NCBI GenBank assembly: GCA_963978895.1
Contig: OZ022238.1
Span: 1 to 64,000 of the forward strand
DNA from: Erpobdella octoculata
Taxonomy: Eukaryota; Annelida; Clitellata; Hirudinida; Erpobdellidae
Length of the DNA stretch: 64,000 nt
Direction of reading: 5' to 3'
Positions 13,693-24,130 of this stretch are shown here, piece by piece; position 1 is the first letter of the stretch; the number at the start of each line of letters is the position of its first letter. The notes below the pieces were generated by a model. The model saw nothing but the letters and a program-made list of their open reading frames with translations. It ran no database searches and was not told the origin of the DNA. The translations under genes were made by a program, and so were the position numbers.

Positions 13693-13846
13693 TTTAATCA
13701 CACCTCAATCAAACCAAACCTGTACATCACTATGCAACAGTCCTCACTACCTAACAAATGAAAATATATTTTAAAAAAATTTAATATTACACTTTTACTT
13801 CTAAATGCCCTAAAAAGGAAGAAATAGTTTTTTTCTTGTGTTATCT

Positions 13847-14545
13847 GATTATATCTCTTAAACAGTTTGATGAAATATAAAAGTGTGGGATGATCATAGT
13901 TTACAAACTGTCAGTCATAGAAACCATATATATAGAATAGATATATCGGCCCGCCTGTTGTTTAGGAAGGCTTTTAGCGAGGCAGCCTAGTAGACCGGAG
14001 ATCCAAAAACGAAGAACTGAGAGTTACAACCGTATAGTAATTTAATCAAGTATTTTTTTAAGAGAAAAAAAAGAATTTTTTATGTACAAAATAAATTTTT
14101 AACTTTATAAAAATTAACAAATTTTTTTTATAAAAATTTCAGTTGACATTGAATTTTATTTGCGTAGCCTCGAGTTCGATGGTCTATTTATGTCTATTTA
14201 ACGTCGCCTGTGTTATCGGTAAATTAGAATTGTATATTTCTTATGTCGGATATCGCGTTAAATTAAAATAAAGCTCATATCAACTACTTTTAGCTATAAG
14301 AAATCGACGTTTCTGTTTCTTACAAACCGGAGTTTAGTCTCCGCTGTCGTACCAAAAATAGATTAATACAAATAATGAATATTCATGGATCCAAAAGACT
14401 CTAAATCGTTTTTTCGGAGTCCATCTTGGCATCTCACTCAAAACCTGCTTATCTCCGATATATCTATTCTATATATATGATAGAAACATATCAATAGAAC
14501 GTCCCACACTTTTATATATCGTCAAACTATTTAAGAGATATAATC
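13847..14545. mobile_element. Non-autonomous DNA element with long imperfect TIRs
   Basis: The left end, starting GATTATATCTCTTAAACAGT at 13847, is mirrored by the right end, which reads inward as GATTATATCTCTTAAATAGT from 14545. Both arms then share ATATAAAAGTGTGGGA, and further in a 25-bp block CATATATATAGAATAGATAT plus ATCGG, so the arms are about 100 bp with gaps. The 0.5-kb centre is AT-rich and non-coding. I found no convincing target-site duplication, so the superfamily is open. Confidence 0.7.
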
Positions 14546-14619
14546 GTAAAATACTAAAAAATTAGCCAATCTCCTAGTTTTGCAGCCTGGACCAATTTTG
14601 ATAGAAATTAACATTTTTA

Positions 14620-14745
14620 CAAACTTTTATTTAGGTTACAATCTCTGTTTGTGTGTGTGTGTGGCTTTCTCTGTACAAAAATCTTGCAAGTGAAATTTAA
14701 GCAGCTTTTTGAAAGCTCTTTAAACTTTAAAGAAACCAAAAATTG
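14620..14745. repeat. Dispersed repeat, copy 2 (see 5873-6020)
   Basis: It shares AAACTTTTATTTAGGTTACA, CTGTTTGTG and TGGCTTTCTCTGTAC with the copy beside the satellite and carries a (GT)n expansion. From 14746 to about 15225 there is no recognisable feature. Confidence 0.55.
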
Positions 14746-15224
14746 TGGTTTGTTTTTCTACATAAATGTTAATTTTTTATAGGTTTTATTGATTTTATAA
14801 TTCACTTACATTTCTTCCAATTAATTTTAAAATTTAATAGAATGTAAAGTCCGCAGCGATAAATAAGCCCACCAAATTTCAACTTGATTGGATAATGCCT
14901 ATGGCAGGTCGAACAGGAAAACAGTTTCTTGTGTGCGTTAATAGGGTATCAACGCACGCTCAAGCAAGCAAGTAAACAAGGTGAAGTTAATATAAAAGAT
15001 CTAAAAAGCTAAATAAAGCTAGAATACCCAGATAGCCAACATTGAACGGTTAGCTGAACTCCGACGTATTATTAACTTTCCGTTTAATACTGTTTGTTTT
15101 ATTAAAAAAATAAATACAAATTTTGTTTACGAAATCCAAAATAAGAAACAGTAACCTTAACAGGAGCTTACAAAAACAAAACTCTACCAAGTCAAGAACC
15201 AGCCATGGCCGCCGTTGTTTATTT

Positions 15225-15745
15225 ACAACACTTATCCTGTCTCGAATTGACTACTGCAATTCTCTATACTATGGTCTTCCTGACACTACCCTCTATCCTC
15301 TCTCTAAAGCCTTCAACTCGGCTGCTCGCTTAGTTTCTCGCACCTCCTACTCCTCTCACATCTCTCCATCTCATCTTCTTCTCCATTGGCTTCCTCTCAG
15401 ATATAGGGTGATTTTTAAAATCTGCTTAATAATGTACAAAATAAAAAATTGCCTTTCTCCTCTCTACTTAACTAACTTAATACATATCCCTCCTAAGTCT
15501 GGTCTTCGTTCTTCTTCTCGTAATCACTCTCGCATCTTCACTATTAAGCATTCTTTTGCTAAACGCTCTTTCTCCTACTCTGGTCCCTATCTCTGGAACT
15601 CTCTTTCTTCTTCTCTTACTAACTCTACTTCTCTCACAGTTTTCCGTCGTGGACTTAAAACATATCTGTTTACTAAGTTCACGACCGAGCGCTATTGAAC
15701 ACTGCGGAAATAGCGCTATATAAATAATTGATTGATTGATTGATT
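15225..15745 (+). mobile_element. L2-like LINE, 3' end of ORF2 plus 3' tail
   Basis: The frame starting at 15123 is open to 15698. From about 15225 it gives the C-terminal RT region of an L2-like LINE: LSRIDYCNSLYYGLP, LLLHWLPLRYRVIFKICLI, YLWNSL and FRRGLKTYLF. The 3' end reads AGCGCTATATAAATAATTGA and is followed by (ATTG)n. It is nearly identical to the copy at 39.2-40.5 kb, and it keeps the intact target sequence (15393-15409) where that copy carries a telomere-repeat insertion. The element is heavily 5'-truncated. Confidence 0.88.
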
Positions 15746-17440
15746 ATCGCCAATGCAGCATAGATATTATATAACACGATCAGAAATGTGCGTCACAACG
15801 GAAAATATACAAAAAAACTTTGAAGTAAATAATTTTTGATAATTGAATTACTAAAGTACTCAAAACAATTTTAAAGTAAATTAAAATATTTAAGTAAGCA
15901 TATTGATGCTAATAATTTGCCACAATTGGTTGTTTGGTTAGGTATTTCAATATTTCAATGACTTTAAAACAGAATTAATTACAACTTTTTCGATACTTTA
16001 AATTATTACACTAAACAAATATCAGCAAAAAATAGTTAAAGATAAAAAAAGATTATTGTTAATGAGTTTTAAAGAATTGAGCCAGCAGGCCCAGTCAGAA
16101 GGGGGTTAGGGGAGATAAGCCACCCCCAGTGCATGACCTGAGTCCCAAAGTACATGAATCCAGTTTTTTGACAAAATTTAAAAGATAAAAATGATAAAAT
16201 ATCAATTATTTGGTTCAATAAATCAATAATACAAAACTCTTATTTTGTATTTTGGCAATCACTGTTGCCAACATGATGTACCTACTCAGTGAGTAGTATA
16301 TTGTTTTTGCAACCATAACTACTCAGGCTATTGGAACGTAGAAACTAGAAACATTATAAATTGAATAAATTCCCAATTCTAGCCCAACAATCGCTCCCAA
16401 AATTCACCATTCCAGACGCAAAATTGCAAAAAATGTATTGGCGAGGTTACTCATCTAAATCGCCTCTCCTCCGTTCAGCCTTCAAGCGCTCACCATGTAT
16501 AAATCTTCAAATTTATTTATTTTTGATGTGTAGAGAACCAACGAGTGTCAATATATTCCTAAGCCCACGCCACACGAACATACGTAGTGCTTAGTGTTTA
16601 CAAACGAGCATGCATATATGATCGACAAAACGAACACTTGATCTTGCCTCCAAAACCTTTCTTTGCCTCCCCAATCGGAAAATCCTAGCCCAAGGCTCTG
16701 TGAACTCATCACATTATTAATTTAATACGTTTATTCTCTGCATCTTTTTATCAGTTTTCTATACCCATTTTTTATTTTCTAATATGATTCTTATAGTAAC
16801 GCAAGGTTCTTTTGGTTCGTTCATTTCATGTTAACTGGAGTTTATTATAACTATAAAATTAAATATTAGCTAAAATATTTCTTCATGTTTTGAGAAAAGT
16901 TAGTGTGATGAAAAACAAGGGTAGCCGTCAATTGGGCGCCCATCAAAATATAGTATACCAACACAACTCCATATTTCTTATAATAAATTTACTTCACAGA
17001 TCATCTACAGAGCAGACATGATAGTATTTCATGAACAGAGTAAACAAACATGCATCTTCGATAAGTAAAAAACAAGAAAATCAGTACGAATTACAAACAC
17101 GACTGAAACAAATACAACTTGAATAATGGCAAAATTCAACTGATGACAAGAAAAAAACTAGACAGGTTCATGACGTTTGTTAAAAATCACCCACAAAACA
17201 AACACAAAGATATTATATTTATTAAGAAAGTAGCAATTTGATATTCATATATTGTGTTAGATATTCATCATAATATTTAAGTATTCCGAGAGAGTGATCA
17301 GACATGTATGAATCCTTGAACCTGATATGAAAACGAAAAACATAAGCAATACATTATAAAGTAAAAATCTTTTTATAAATAAACAAAATAATTGTATTTT
17401 CCCTTCTAAAAAGCTAATATGGGCTTGTGCATTTGTCATT
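15746..17440. other. Non-coding stretch
   Basis: AT-rich; short ORFs here show no recognisable similarity or codon structure. I see nothing else in it. Confidence 0.5.
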
Positions 17441-17441
17441 G

Positions 17442-17479
<38 letters not shown>

Positions 17480-17716
17480 TCAAACCTACCTGATGTCATA
17501 TGATTTTTCCAACCATTTTATCGTGAAAAACCCACCTAGTTCTGACCATGGATTACAACATTTCCTGTCAAAAAATATCCATTAAATTTAAATTTAAATA
17601 AATAATTTAATAATTTAAATAATTTAATTACCTGATGTCATATGATTTTTCCAACCATTTCATCGTGAATATCCCACCTAGTTCTGACCATGGATTACAG
17701 CATTTCCTGTTACAAA
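17441..17716. repeat. (ATT)n run and a duplicated 90-bp block
   Basis: An (ATT)n microsatellite at about 17445-17477 is followed by two direct copies of a block (17488-17570 and 17631-17712) containing CCTGATGTCATATGATTTTT and GTTCTGACCATGGATTACA. They are about 90% alike and 143 bp apart. The remainder to about 19200 is non-coding with no recognisable feature. Confidence 0.75.
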
Positions 17717-19239
17717 TTTAAATTTATTTCACATTAGAAACAATATTGAAAAATATTGCATATATTTTAGTCAATTAGTTAATACAAGACACTCTACAAA
17801 TTGATTTTACCTTTGAATAAAACCAGATATGCTTCCACTTCATCTTCATTCTTCCCATCTTTATTTGTCATTCTTTCATTCCATCTTCTTTGTTTAATTT
17901 GCCATCAGTTTACATTAAAATTAGTCTATGCGCAAACTACGTTTATATTTTTGAAAAGAACAAAATATTAATTAATATATTTCAGCCGAAACTCATAAAC
18001 CACTCAAGGATAATTTGACACATGTCTGGAATTTATGGAAAGTTAATAAAATATTCTTTTATACCAATAATTATACATATTTTAATTTTATATGACTGAG
18101 ACTCAAAAAAGTTAATACTAAGAAAAATGTTTTAAAAAATCCATATTTTTTCCTATGATCTAAGAAAATTAAGTAAAAACAGAAACCATCAATACTATTT
18201 TTTACCACCAGCACCCAAGTAGTAGGTAAAAACTTTGATCTTATAAAAAGTAGACAATAGTTTTATTTAAAAAAGTTTTATTTTAAATCAACTAATTTTC
18301 AATAAAAATTATATCATAACATAAAATTTTGTTAAATTTTTAAGATTTATTATTAAAATACTAACAAGAGACAAAAAATTTGGCAGCACAAACCCACAGT
18401 CACGCCACTGGTTGGCATTATTTGGAGGCCTGAAAGTAACAACCATTTGAGACCGGAAAATTTAATAAGATCATTAAAATAACAACTCACGCGACTCTTA
18501 TTAAAAATTCTTTTAGAAAATTCTAGGTCAGAACCCTGAGTAATAATCGCCATTAGCACGAGACAACAAACAATGGACTAGATCATGGGTGACCTCTTTT
18601 ATCAAAACATTAGGCTAAGTTGTCACAGGTTTTTCTTTTGATTTTTGATTGTGATGATAGCAAGCATTCTAGGAAAATCTGAATTGTAGGAAAAACAATA
18701 AATGCAATAGCAGGACATCATTTTTAAAGAGATATGTTTTTCCTATTTATTAAAATAGCAAAATTTTTGCTACGAGACTACAAAACGCATCAAAGTCGAC
18801 GGCACAGGAGCCAACAATCATCCAATGCAGCCTTCTGAAACTCCATCAAAAAAAATGATTCTCCCAGTCATCACAAGAATGCTTTAGATTGATAAACAAG
18901 AAATCTTGAAGATGACCTAGCCGTTCCATCAAATATACAACCAGTATGGGCGTTTACAACAGATTGTAAATTGTTTACTTTGACTCGGCTCCGTTACATA
19001 ATAAGAACTACAATAATAGTTTGAACCATTGTAGGTGACCGTATCAATTAAGAAGAGGAGCAATTTCGTAGTTTGTCATGAGTGATTCCAACACAAGGTC
19101 ATATGCTTGATCAAAATCAGAAAGTTTTTATTGCTTTTGATCGAAACTTGATCTCGTCAGGTTGAGCCAACATAGCCGTCTTGTTTGATTTGCTGCTTGA
19201 AAAGGCTTCCTTCCTACTCATTTGTTGTTCAGATAAAGA

Positions 19240-19541
19240 GTAGTTCCCCTAACACTTCAGCTTCACACCATCCGTCTCATACATACGACGGGATTGTGAA
19301 GTCACAGTTCACCCTCTGCCACAAGCTTAAATTCAAACCGGCGTTACCAACTGCGACTACAATCACCAAGAAGGAAGGGGGAATCCCAGTCATAACGGGA
19401 AATGACGGCATCTAACGGAAATTCTACAAACTTGTCCGTAACTCTACCACTAACAACCCAGCTCTACCGCAACCCGTCATCACACTTCGGGCATGTCGAA
19501 CGGAGAAAAATTTACTCCGCTCACTTTTTCGATATTGGTAG
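19240..19541 (+). pseudogene. PLE RT thumb, subfamily A
   Basis: It encodes HHPSHTYDGIVKSQ, then TLCHKLKF, KKEGGIPVITGNDGI and a C-terminal ACRTEKNLL..FRYW, with the stop TAG at about 19539-19541. One in-frame stop follows GNDGI. Compared with the copy at 26.8-27.2 kb it lacks two internal segments, after KSQ and after HKLKF. The shared stop position after FRYW argues that this is the natural C-terminus. A 3' UTR similar to the one at 27.2 kb follows to about 19725. Confidence 0.85.
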
Positions 19542-19725
19542 TGGTCATTTGCCGTAGTATTATTAGTTGATTTTTTACTAATATTACTTGTATTTCCCTA
19601 TAACCTTAGTATGTGATTTTGTTATAGTGCTAGTTACTTTTTATAGTGCTAATAATTTTACAAATATGTTTTGTGCAATTTAATTAGTGGTCATCCAAGA
19701 ATTTTGGTATAATTGTTGCGATTCT

Positions 19726-19943
19726 GCGTGGGGAGGTGACAAGGCATCCTTCACTGTCTTCAGCAACTAAGTCAATAACCTTATCCCTGGCATCTTAATC
19801 GAATTCAACGTTGAGAAACACACAGGGATTGAATTCCTAGATCTCAGGGACGTAAACGGAGCGCCGTCGTTCAGGGTCCATTTTAAAGATATTAACAAAT
19901 TCCAGTACCTCCACCCTGCTCACACCATGGGATTGTGAAGTCA
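19726..19943 (+). pseudogene. PLE RT palm/thumb fragment, subfamily A
   Basis: It begins at WGGDKASFTVFSN (just after the catalytic box, which is missing), has an in-frame stop, and continues IPGILIEFN, TGIEFLDL and SFRVHFK to FQYLH. It ends abruptly at the next element's start, CCGAGACTGG, at about 19944. Confidence 0.85.
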
Positions 19944-20275
19944 CTTCAGCCGAGACTGGGTTTTTCTCACGACAAGGTTTGTTTGATATTGTTCCTTGTT
20001 TAGGATTAAAATGCCAAAAGAGTCTAGTAATCAGTATAACAAGTCTAATTATAAACGGAAAGAAAGTCCTAGAACTTTCGTTAACTCCAAGTTTGGTACA
20101 AATTCGTCGAATTTTCCAGATAAGTCTAGATTTCATCCGTTTAAAAACAAGAATTTCTATCGTAAACTCAGTGACAGTCTGGATATCGCTAACAACATCA
20201 AACATATCCTTAGTGTTTGTAAAATACAAAATATCTTTTCCAGATAAGTTGCTAAACTATTTGGCACCCCCTCTG
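19944..20275 (+). pseudogene. PLE 5' end with Lys/Asn-rich start, fused to an RT piece
   Basis: CCGAGACTGG marks the element start, as at 21881 and 23681. An ATG near 20011 opens a basic, Ser/Asn/Lys-rich segment (MPKESSNQYNKSNYKRK...). Near 20155 it runs into KLSDSLDIANNIKHILSV and DKLLNYLAPP, which in the subfamily B copy belongs to the RT region. Most of the element between the two has been deleted. Confidence 0.7.
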
Positions 20276-20279
20276 GATG

Positions 20280-20665
20280 ATGAAATTTGAAGCCGCAATA
20301 ATGAACAATATTAACATTAAACCGCCATCTATAGGAGATGTGGTGCAACCTAAATATCATGAATTGTTCATAGTAGCGCTAAAACAAGCGAGGGATAGAT
20401 GATAAATCAGCGGAAGTTGTGCATTATAAGAAAAACTTTTTGGTACAACTATTACGTTCTAAATTTAATTCTAAAAAATTAAATAGAGAGGAATTCATTA
20501 CATGGCTTAATGCTCATATTATTCCATGTATCCCGAATAACCTCACCCTATTAAATTATACTCCTCGTATTACACTGCCAATGACAGCAGTCTTTAATAG
20601 TACCAAGAACACAGTCTCACAACCATCTCAATCTCTCTCCAAAAAGACGATTCTCTTGGTGATCA
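20280..20665 (+). pseudogene. PLE N-terminal domain 1, A-like variant
   Basis: It encodes MKFEAAIMNN, then GDVVQPKYHELFIVALKQAR and, after a deletion with a frame change, KNFLVQLLRSKF, REEFITWLNAHIIPCIPNN and NYTPRIT. The same block occurs at 29.3 and 30.3 kb. Function unknown; see the finding on the N-terminal domains. Confidence 0.75.
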
Positions 20666-20799
20666 GCATGAAAGGACAAATATCAAGAGAATCTGGAAGG
20701 TTACTTATGAAATTATCCAAGTACCTGCCTGTTTTTGTGCCAGAATTTGAAAAAAACGTTGATATAGCATCCTGAAAACAAAAAAACTCATCAAAGAAG

Positions 20800-21060
20800 T
20801 TGCCGACAAGCTTAACGGTACCAAGAACAGTCTCCCAACCATCTCAATCTCTCTCCAATAAGATGATCCTCCTGGTGATCACCAGTAACGACAGATTCTC
20901 CAAAGATTTTTTCCGACTGGTTAAAAGAAACCTGGAAAATAATTCGGCCATCTCAACAGATATACATACTCCCAGTACGAGCGTGTACGACGGAAAAAAA
21001 TCTGCTGAGAAAACTCTTTAGATACTGGTGAACTACCCTCAAATGACATTTTACTTCAAT
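20800..21060 (+). pseudogene. PLE RT thumb, another variant, fused to domain 1 end
   Basis: The end of domain 1 (GTKNSLPTISISLQ) runs directly into a thumb segment in another frame (LLVITSNDRFSKDFFRLVKR, ENNSAIST). That segment aligns by eye with GIPVITGNDGISRKFYKLVR of subfamily A. The 30.5-kb piece has the same fusion, so the internally deleted form was itself copied or duplicated. Confidence 0.65.
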
Positions 21061-21180
21061 GGTTCTGTGAAAACAAATCGTAACGTTGTTAGTCCTTACG
21101 TTGGGCACTCATATTAAAGTCGAATATCAGGATATTTATATGAAATTCTATTTATATGAATACCTTGTCATACAGACAAC

Positions 21181-21250
21181 TTGGCACATGATGTGAGTGC
21201 CAGGCTGTGAGTCGGATGGCTGTGGTTCGACTCCAGCTACAATTTTTATT
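21181..21250 (+). repeat. tRNA-like SINE head (candidate)
   Basis: GGTTCGACTCC is a perfect pol III B-box, with an A-box-like TGGCACATGATG about 45 bases upstream and a T-rich tail. No tRNA cloverleaf can be drawn, so it is a tRNA-derived SINE remnant at most. The following AT-rich sequence to about 21720 is probably PLE 3' region. Confidence 0.35.
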
Positions 21251-21721
21251 ATTTTTTTCTGATTTTTATCGTGGAATATATCTTATTTCTGACCTGTAAT
21301 TCTGTTGATTCTTATGATAATCGTAGCGATTGATTGGTTAAGTTTTGCCTATCGGCACGTGTTTGGACCGCACGTTACATATCTATTTATTTTCAACTTA
21401 CCATTATGCTCATTTACCACGTTATCTGTTGGAATAATTTTCGTTTCCATAGTTATTTGGAAAAATTTATTAATTGTTCGAAATTGTATTTGTCATCGAT
21501 TTTTTATTTTCACCTCTACTTTCTTGGTTTCCGCTCAACCGGAACCGGTCACTTTACACGTGGACTTGGTGAAGGTTGGGTCGTTGTTTTTACTGCTCTC
21601 TCAATTGTTTTTATAATCTTTTGCCTCGATTATTTATATTAATTTATATTATTTCGATGGCTTTTTGCAGTAATTACTTCTTATGTTTGTTATTTTTATT
21701 TTGTTCGCCAGATCGTTACTC

Positions 21722-21759
21722 CTGAAGAAGAGGACGTCGTCCTCGAAACGTTGGGCGTA
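21722..21759 (+). ncRNA. Hammerhead-ribozyme-like motif in PLE terminal repeat (degenerate)
   Basis: CTGAAGA (21722-21728) fits the CUGANGA core. GAGGAC/GTCCTC (21730-21735/21739-21744) forms stem II, and GAAA follows at 21745-21748. ACG/CGT could form a 3-bp stem III before a GTA cleavage triplet. One extra A (21729) precedes stem II, and I cannot draw a contiguous stem I, although CGCCA/TGGCG lies in the right place at a distance. Hammerhead motifs are known in PLE terminal repeats; this copy is probably inactive. Confidence 0.5.
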
Positions 21760-21865
21760 TGGCGGTCTTGATCTAATAAAGGATTTGTCCACGTGTTCGA
21801 CTTTGTTTTTTAGTTGCTTGGAAAGGCTTGGTGCGAGTATTCGTTCATAGTACCGTTACCCCCCC

Positions 21866-21890
21866 CCCTAACCCTATTTGCCGAGACTGG
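21866..21890 (+). repeat. Telomere-type repeats at a PLE 5' junction
   Basis: CCCTAACCCTA at 21866-21876, preceded by a C run, lies four bases before the PLE start motif CCGAGACTGG at 21881-21890. Confidence 0.8.
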
Positions 21891-21898
21891 ACTACAAT

Positions 21899-22400
21899 CC
21901 ACTGGCGTTCACGGGGGCTCTTTCTGTGTTGGGGATGGACCGCCTAACAAAGAGTCAGAACAAGTGGTTTAACCTTAATACTCCACCGGGCCGCCCGATT
22001 ATTTAGGATGTGGGGTCGGTGGATAACGGGATTAACATTTTCTTTGTGTTGAAGCAACTGATCCCATTGGTACCCTCTGTCATTCATTGAAAAGATGATG
22101 TTTCTTTGTTATACACAAACACGGACAATTATAGGAGTCTGAGTGTATCTAAACAATTTCTTTCTATTGGTGGTGGACTTTCCAGACAGCAGATTGAGGC
22201 CTTTTTAATCCTTCTCCGTCAATCGCTATTTAACAATGATTTCATTTTTAATAATGAGAGATTTTTACAGGCTGTGCAATGGGGAAATCTTACTCCCCAA
22301 ATTTAGCAAATATTTACTTAGCTGAATTGGACTGGACGACTTCATCCGAAGCAACTCCTTCTACCAATACCAAGAAAGAAGGTGGAATCCCAGTCATAAC
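21899..22400 (+). pseudogene. PLE RT fragment, subfamily A
   Basis: It contains WFNLNTPPGRPII, VDNGINI, QLIPLVPSVI, LYTNTDNYRSLSVSKQFLSI, EAFLILLRQSLFNNDFIFNN and remnants of the GxxMGKxYSPNLA box with frameshifts. After DDFIRSN it jumps to TKKEGGIPVITCNDG, deleting the catalytic YIDD and most of the thumb. A 3' UTR piece follows to about 22590. Confidence 0.85.
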
Positions 22401-22605
22401 ATGTAACGATGGATTACGTTCGTAATCCTCGTAAACCTTTCTGTGGTTTTTGCATTCTGATGTTGCCAAATGTCATTTCAGTGTATGAATTATTGATTTC
22501 CCTACAACTTATTACTCTATTGAATGACTCATTTATAATGCTGGTTACTTTTTATTGCATCTTCCATGCATTAATTAATGTATTATTGATATGATTATTC
22601 TACTA

Positions 22606-23146
22606 CCAATGGAAGTCAACACTAGGATCCATGCCACGATCCGTTCGCCGGCAAAACAAAACGTGTTTCAGTCGGCCTCGGAAATAGTACAAAATAGTCT
22701 TCAAGTAGAGTTGCTTCCCAGATGGCACACAACGAAAAAAAGCATATACAACTTTATAAGGTATAACTCAATTATAATATCAAATAATTAAAAGATATTA
22801 AAAATTTATTTAAGAATTTAATATGCTTTCTTAACAATTCAGGCGTATTATGGCTCTTCCTTTTCTGCCTGGCATTGACATACCTGAGGCATTTCTTCAT
22901 TTAAAAAAAAAAGTTTCGGTTGAAAGTGATCAAAGAATAATTGACCTTGTTGACTATTTTGAAAAAACATGGATCAACAGTCAGGTCTGGCCACCTCACG
23001 CCTGGTCGACTTACATGGAAACCGTCAGGATAAACAACGATGTTGAGGGTGAATAGTTGATTTATATTATATTGCTGCTAAGAGTGGCATATTAATTATG
23101 TTTTTATGTTATTAATTATCCTAGGATGGCACACACGCCAGGCGTG
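22606..23146 (+). pseudogene. FLYWCH/MULE-type transposase gene fragment, three exons
   Basis: Exon 1 (about 22606-22760, donor AG|gtataa) gives RSPAKQNVFQSASEIVQNSL, like the linker after the FLYWCH zinc finger in MULE-derived genes. Exon 2 (22843-23048) gives MALPFLPGIDIPEAF, TWINSQVWPPHAWSTYMETV and RINNDVEG, the conserved C-terminal region of these transposases. Exon 3 is a 22-bp micro-exon (23125-23146) between tcctag and gtaagt; it restores the family's EGWH motif in frame. All three splice junctions keep frame. The catalytic core expected between exons 1 and 2 is missing, so this is an internally deleted or partial gene. Its N-terminal FLYWCH exon may be the one at 31.2 kb. Confidence 0.75.
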
Positions 23147-23214
23147 GTAAGTTGGATTTGAACCAACCCTAACCCGCTACTCTTCCACGAAGCGGAATAT
23201 GTTACCCTGCAAGT

Positions 23215-23535
23215 CAACCTGATATCCGAGAAAAGACTTCGCAGGTACCAAAGGACGACCACTTTAAAGTAGCTTTTGCACCCCGCATGATCCAAACTAA
23301 CCCTTTACTTCAGCGGGCCATTCATTCTCTATTCTGTGTCGTAGAGCCAAATTGTTACCGGAATTTACCGGAAAGATTGGTTATGTTAAAAATTACTACT
23401 TTCTAAATATCAGCAGTTCCCACGCACTTCTACGGCACCAAGTAAAACACGTAATGCCGTCAACATAGAACTTATTGATAAATTATCTAGAAATATCAAT
23501 ATTAAGGTAACGTGCTGTCCGAAATTCATCACATA
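23215..23535 (+). pseudogene. PLE domain 2 fragments
   Basis: Two pieces. About 23265-23395 encodes HFKVAFAP and FCVVEPNCYRNLPERL (subfamily B type). About 23410-23533 encodes RNAVNIELIDKLSRNINIKV and TCCPKFI (subfamily A type). The second piece is cut at CCPKFI by the telomere-repeat-containing sequence at 23531. Confidence 0.8.
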
Positions 23536-23553
23536 TCTTATCCTAACCCTAAC
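23531..23553 (+). repeat. Telomere-type repeats inside a PLE domain
   Basis: ACATATCTTAT is followed by CCTAACCCTAAC (23542-23553). The same flanks recur at 23658-23681, so the intervening 130 bp looks like an element end that has been duplicated. Confidence 0.8.
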
Positions 23554-23636
23554 GACCTAGTTGGGCAGTCTATTAAAAAGTCGCGTGAGCAAATTGGTTG
23601 TTTTGTTGGTTTTTCAGTTGCTTGGAAAGGTCTTTT

Positions 23637-23690
23637 TGTCGCGGTTTTCGTGCCGGACATCTCTTATCCTAACCCTAACGACCGAGACTG
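23637..23690 (+). repeat. PLE 3' end, telomere-type repeats, next PLE 5' end
   Basis: GCGGTTTTCGTGCCGGACAT (23641-23660) is joined through CTCTTAT to CCTAACCCTAAC (23668-23679) and then to the PLE start motif CCGAGACTG (23682-23690). The same left-hand sequence precedes telomere repeats at 45.7 kb. Confidence 0.8.
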
Positions 23691-24130
23691 GGCTGTTTTT
23701 ACGTAGGATAGCTAGTTTGTTTGCTTTGCTTTTTAGTACTTTGGGTAATTTCAAGAGGCCACGGTCGTGATAATGATCGCAATAATAATAATAATTATAA
23801 TTATAATTATTATAAGAAACGGTCATATAAGAAAAATAACAATAATAATTATACGAATAATTATGATAACAGCGATAGGAATAATAATAATAATTATCGC
23901 AGTAAGGATGATAGAAATAAAAATAATAATTATACGAATAATTATGATAACAGCAATAAGAATAATAATAATTATTATCGCAGTAACGATGATAGAAATA
24001 ACAGCGATAACAATTACACTCGCAGTAAAAAACCTATTAATGCTAGTAGGAATCCTACGCACTCTAAAATTAACAATAGTCCCCAGGATAATGCAGAATT
24101 TTCTTTGCTTCCAAAAGAGCAGCATTCGCA
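23690..24130 (+). pseudogene. PLE N-terminus, Asn/Lys/Tyr-rich low-complexity segment
   Basis: An open frame from 23721 encodes an extremely Asn-rich stretch (NNNNNYNYNYYKKRSYKKNN and similar) and then NASRNPTHSKINNSPQDNAEF. The DNA is an AATAATAAT-biased repeat, so much may be replication slippage. Its position at the element start matches the Lys/Asn-rich start at 20011. The frame changes near 24100, where the other frame continues into domain 1. Confidence 0.65.

Noticed and set aside
21305..21642. Two hydrophobic ORFs of about 100 codons
   Set aside because: AT-rich PLE terminal region; two overlapping frames give equally hydrophobic products, as expected from base composition.
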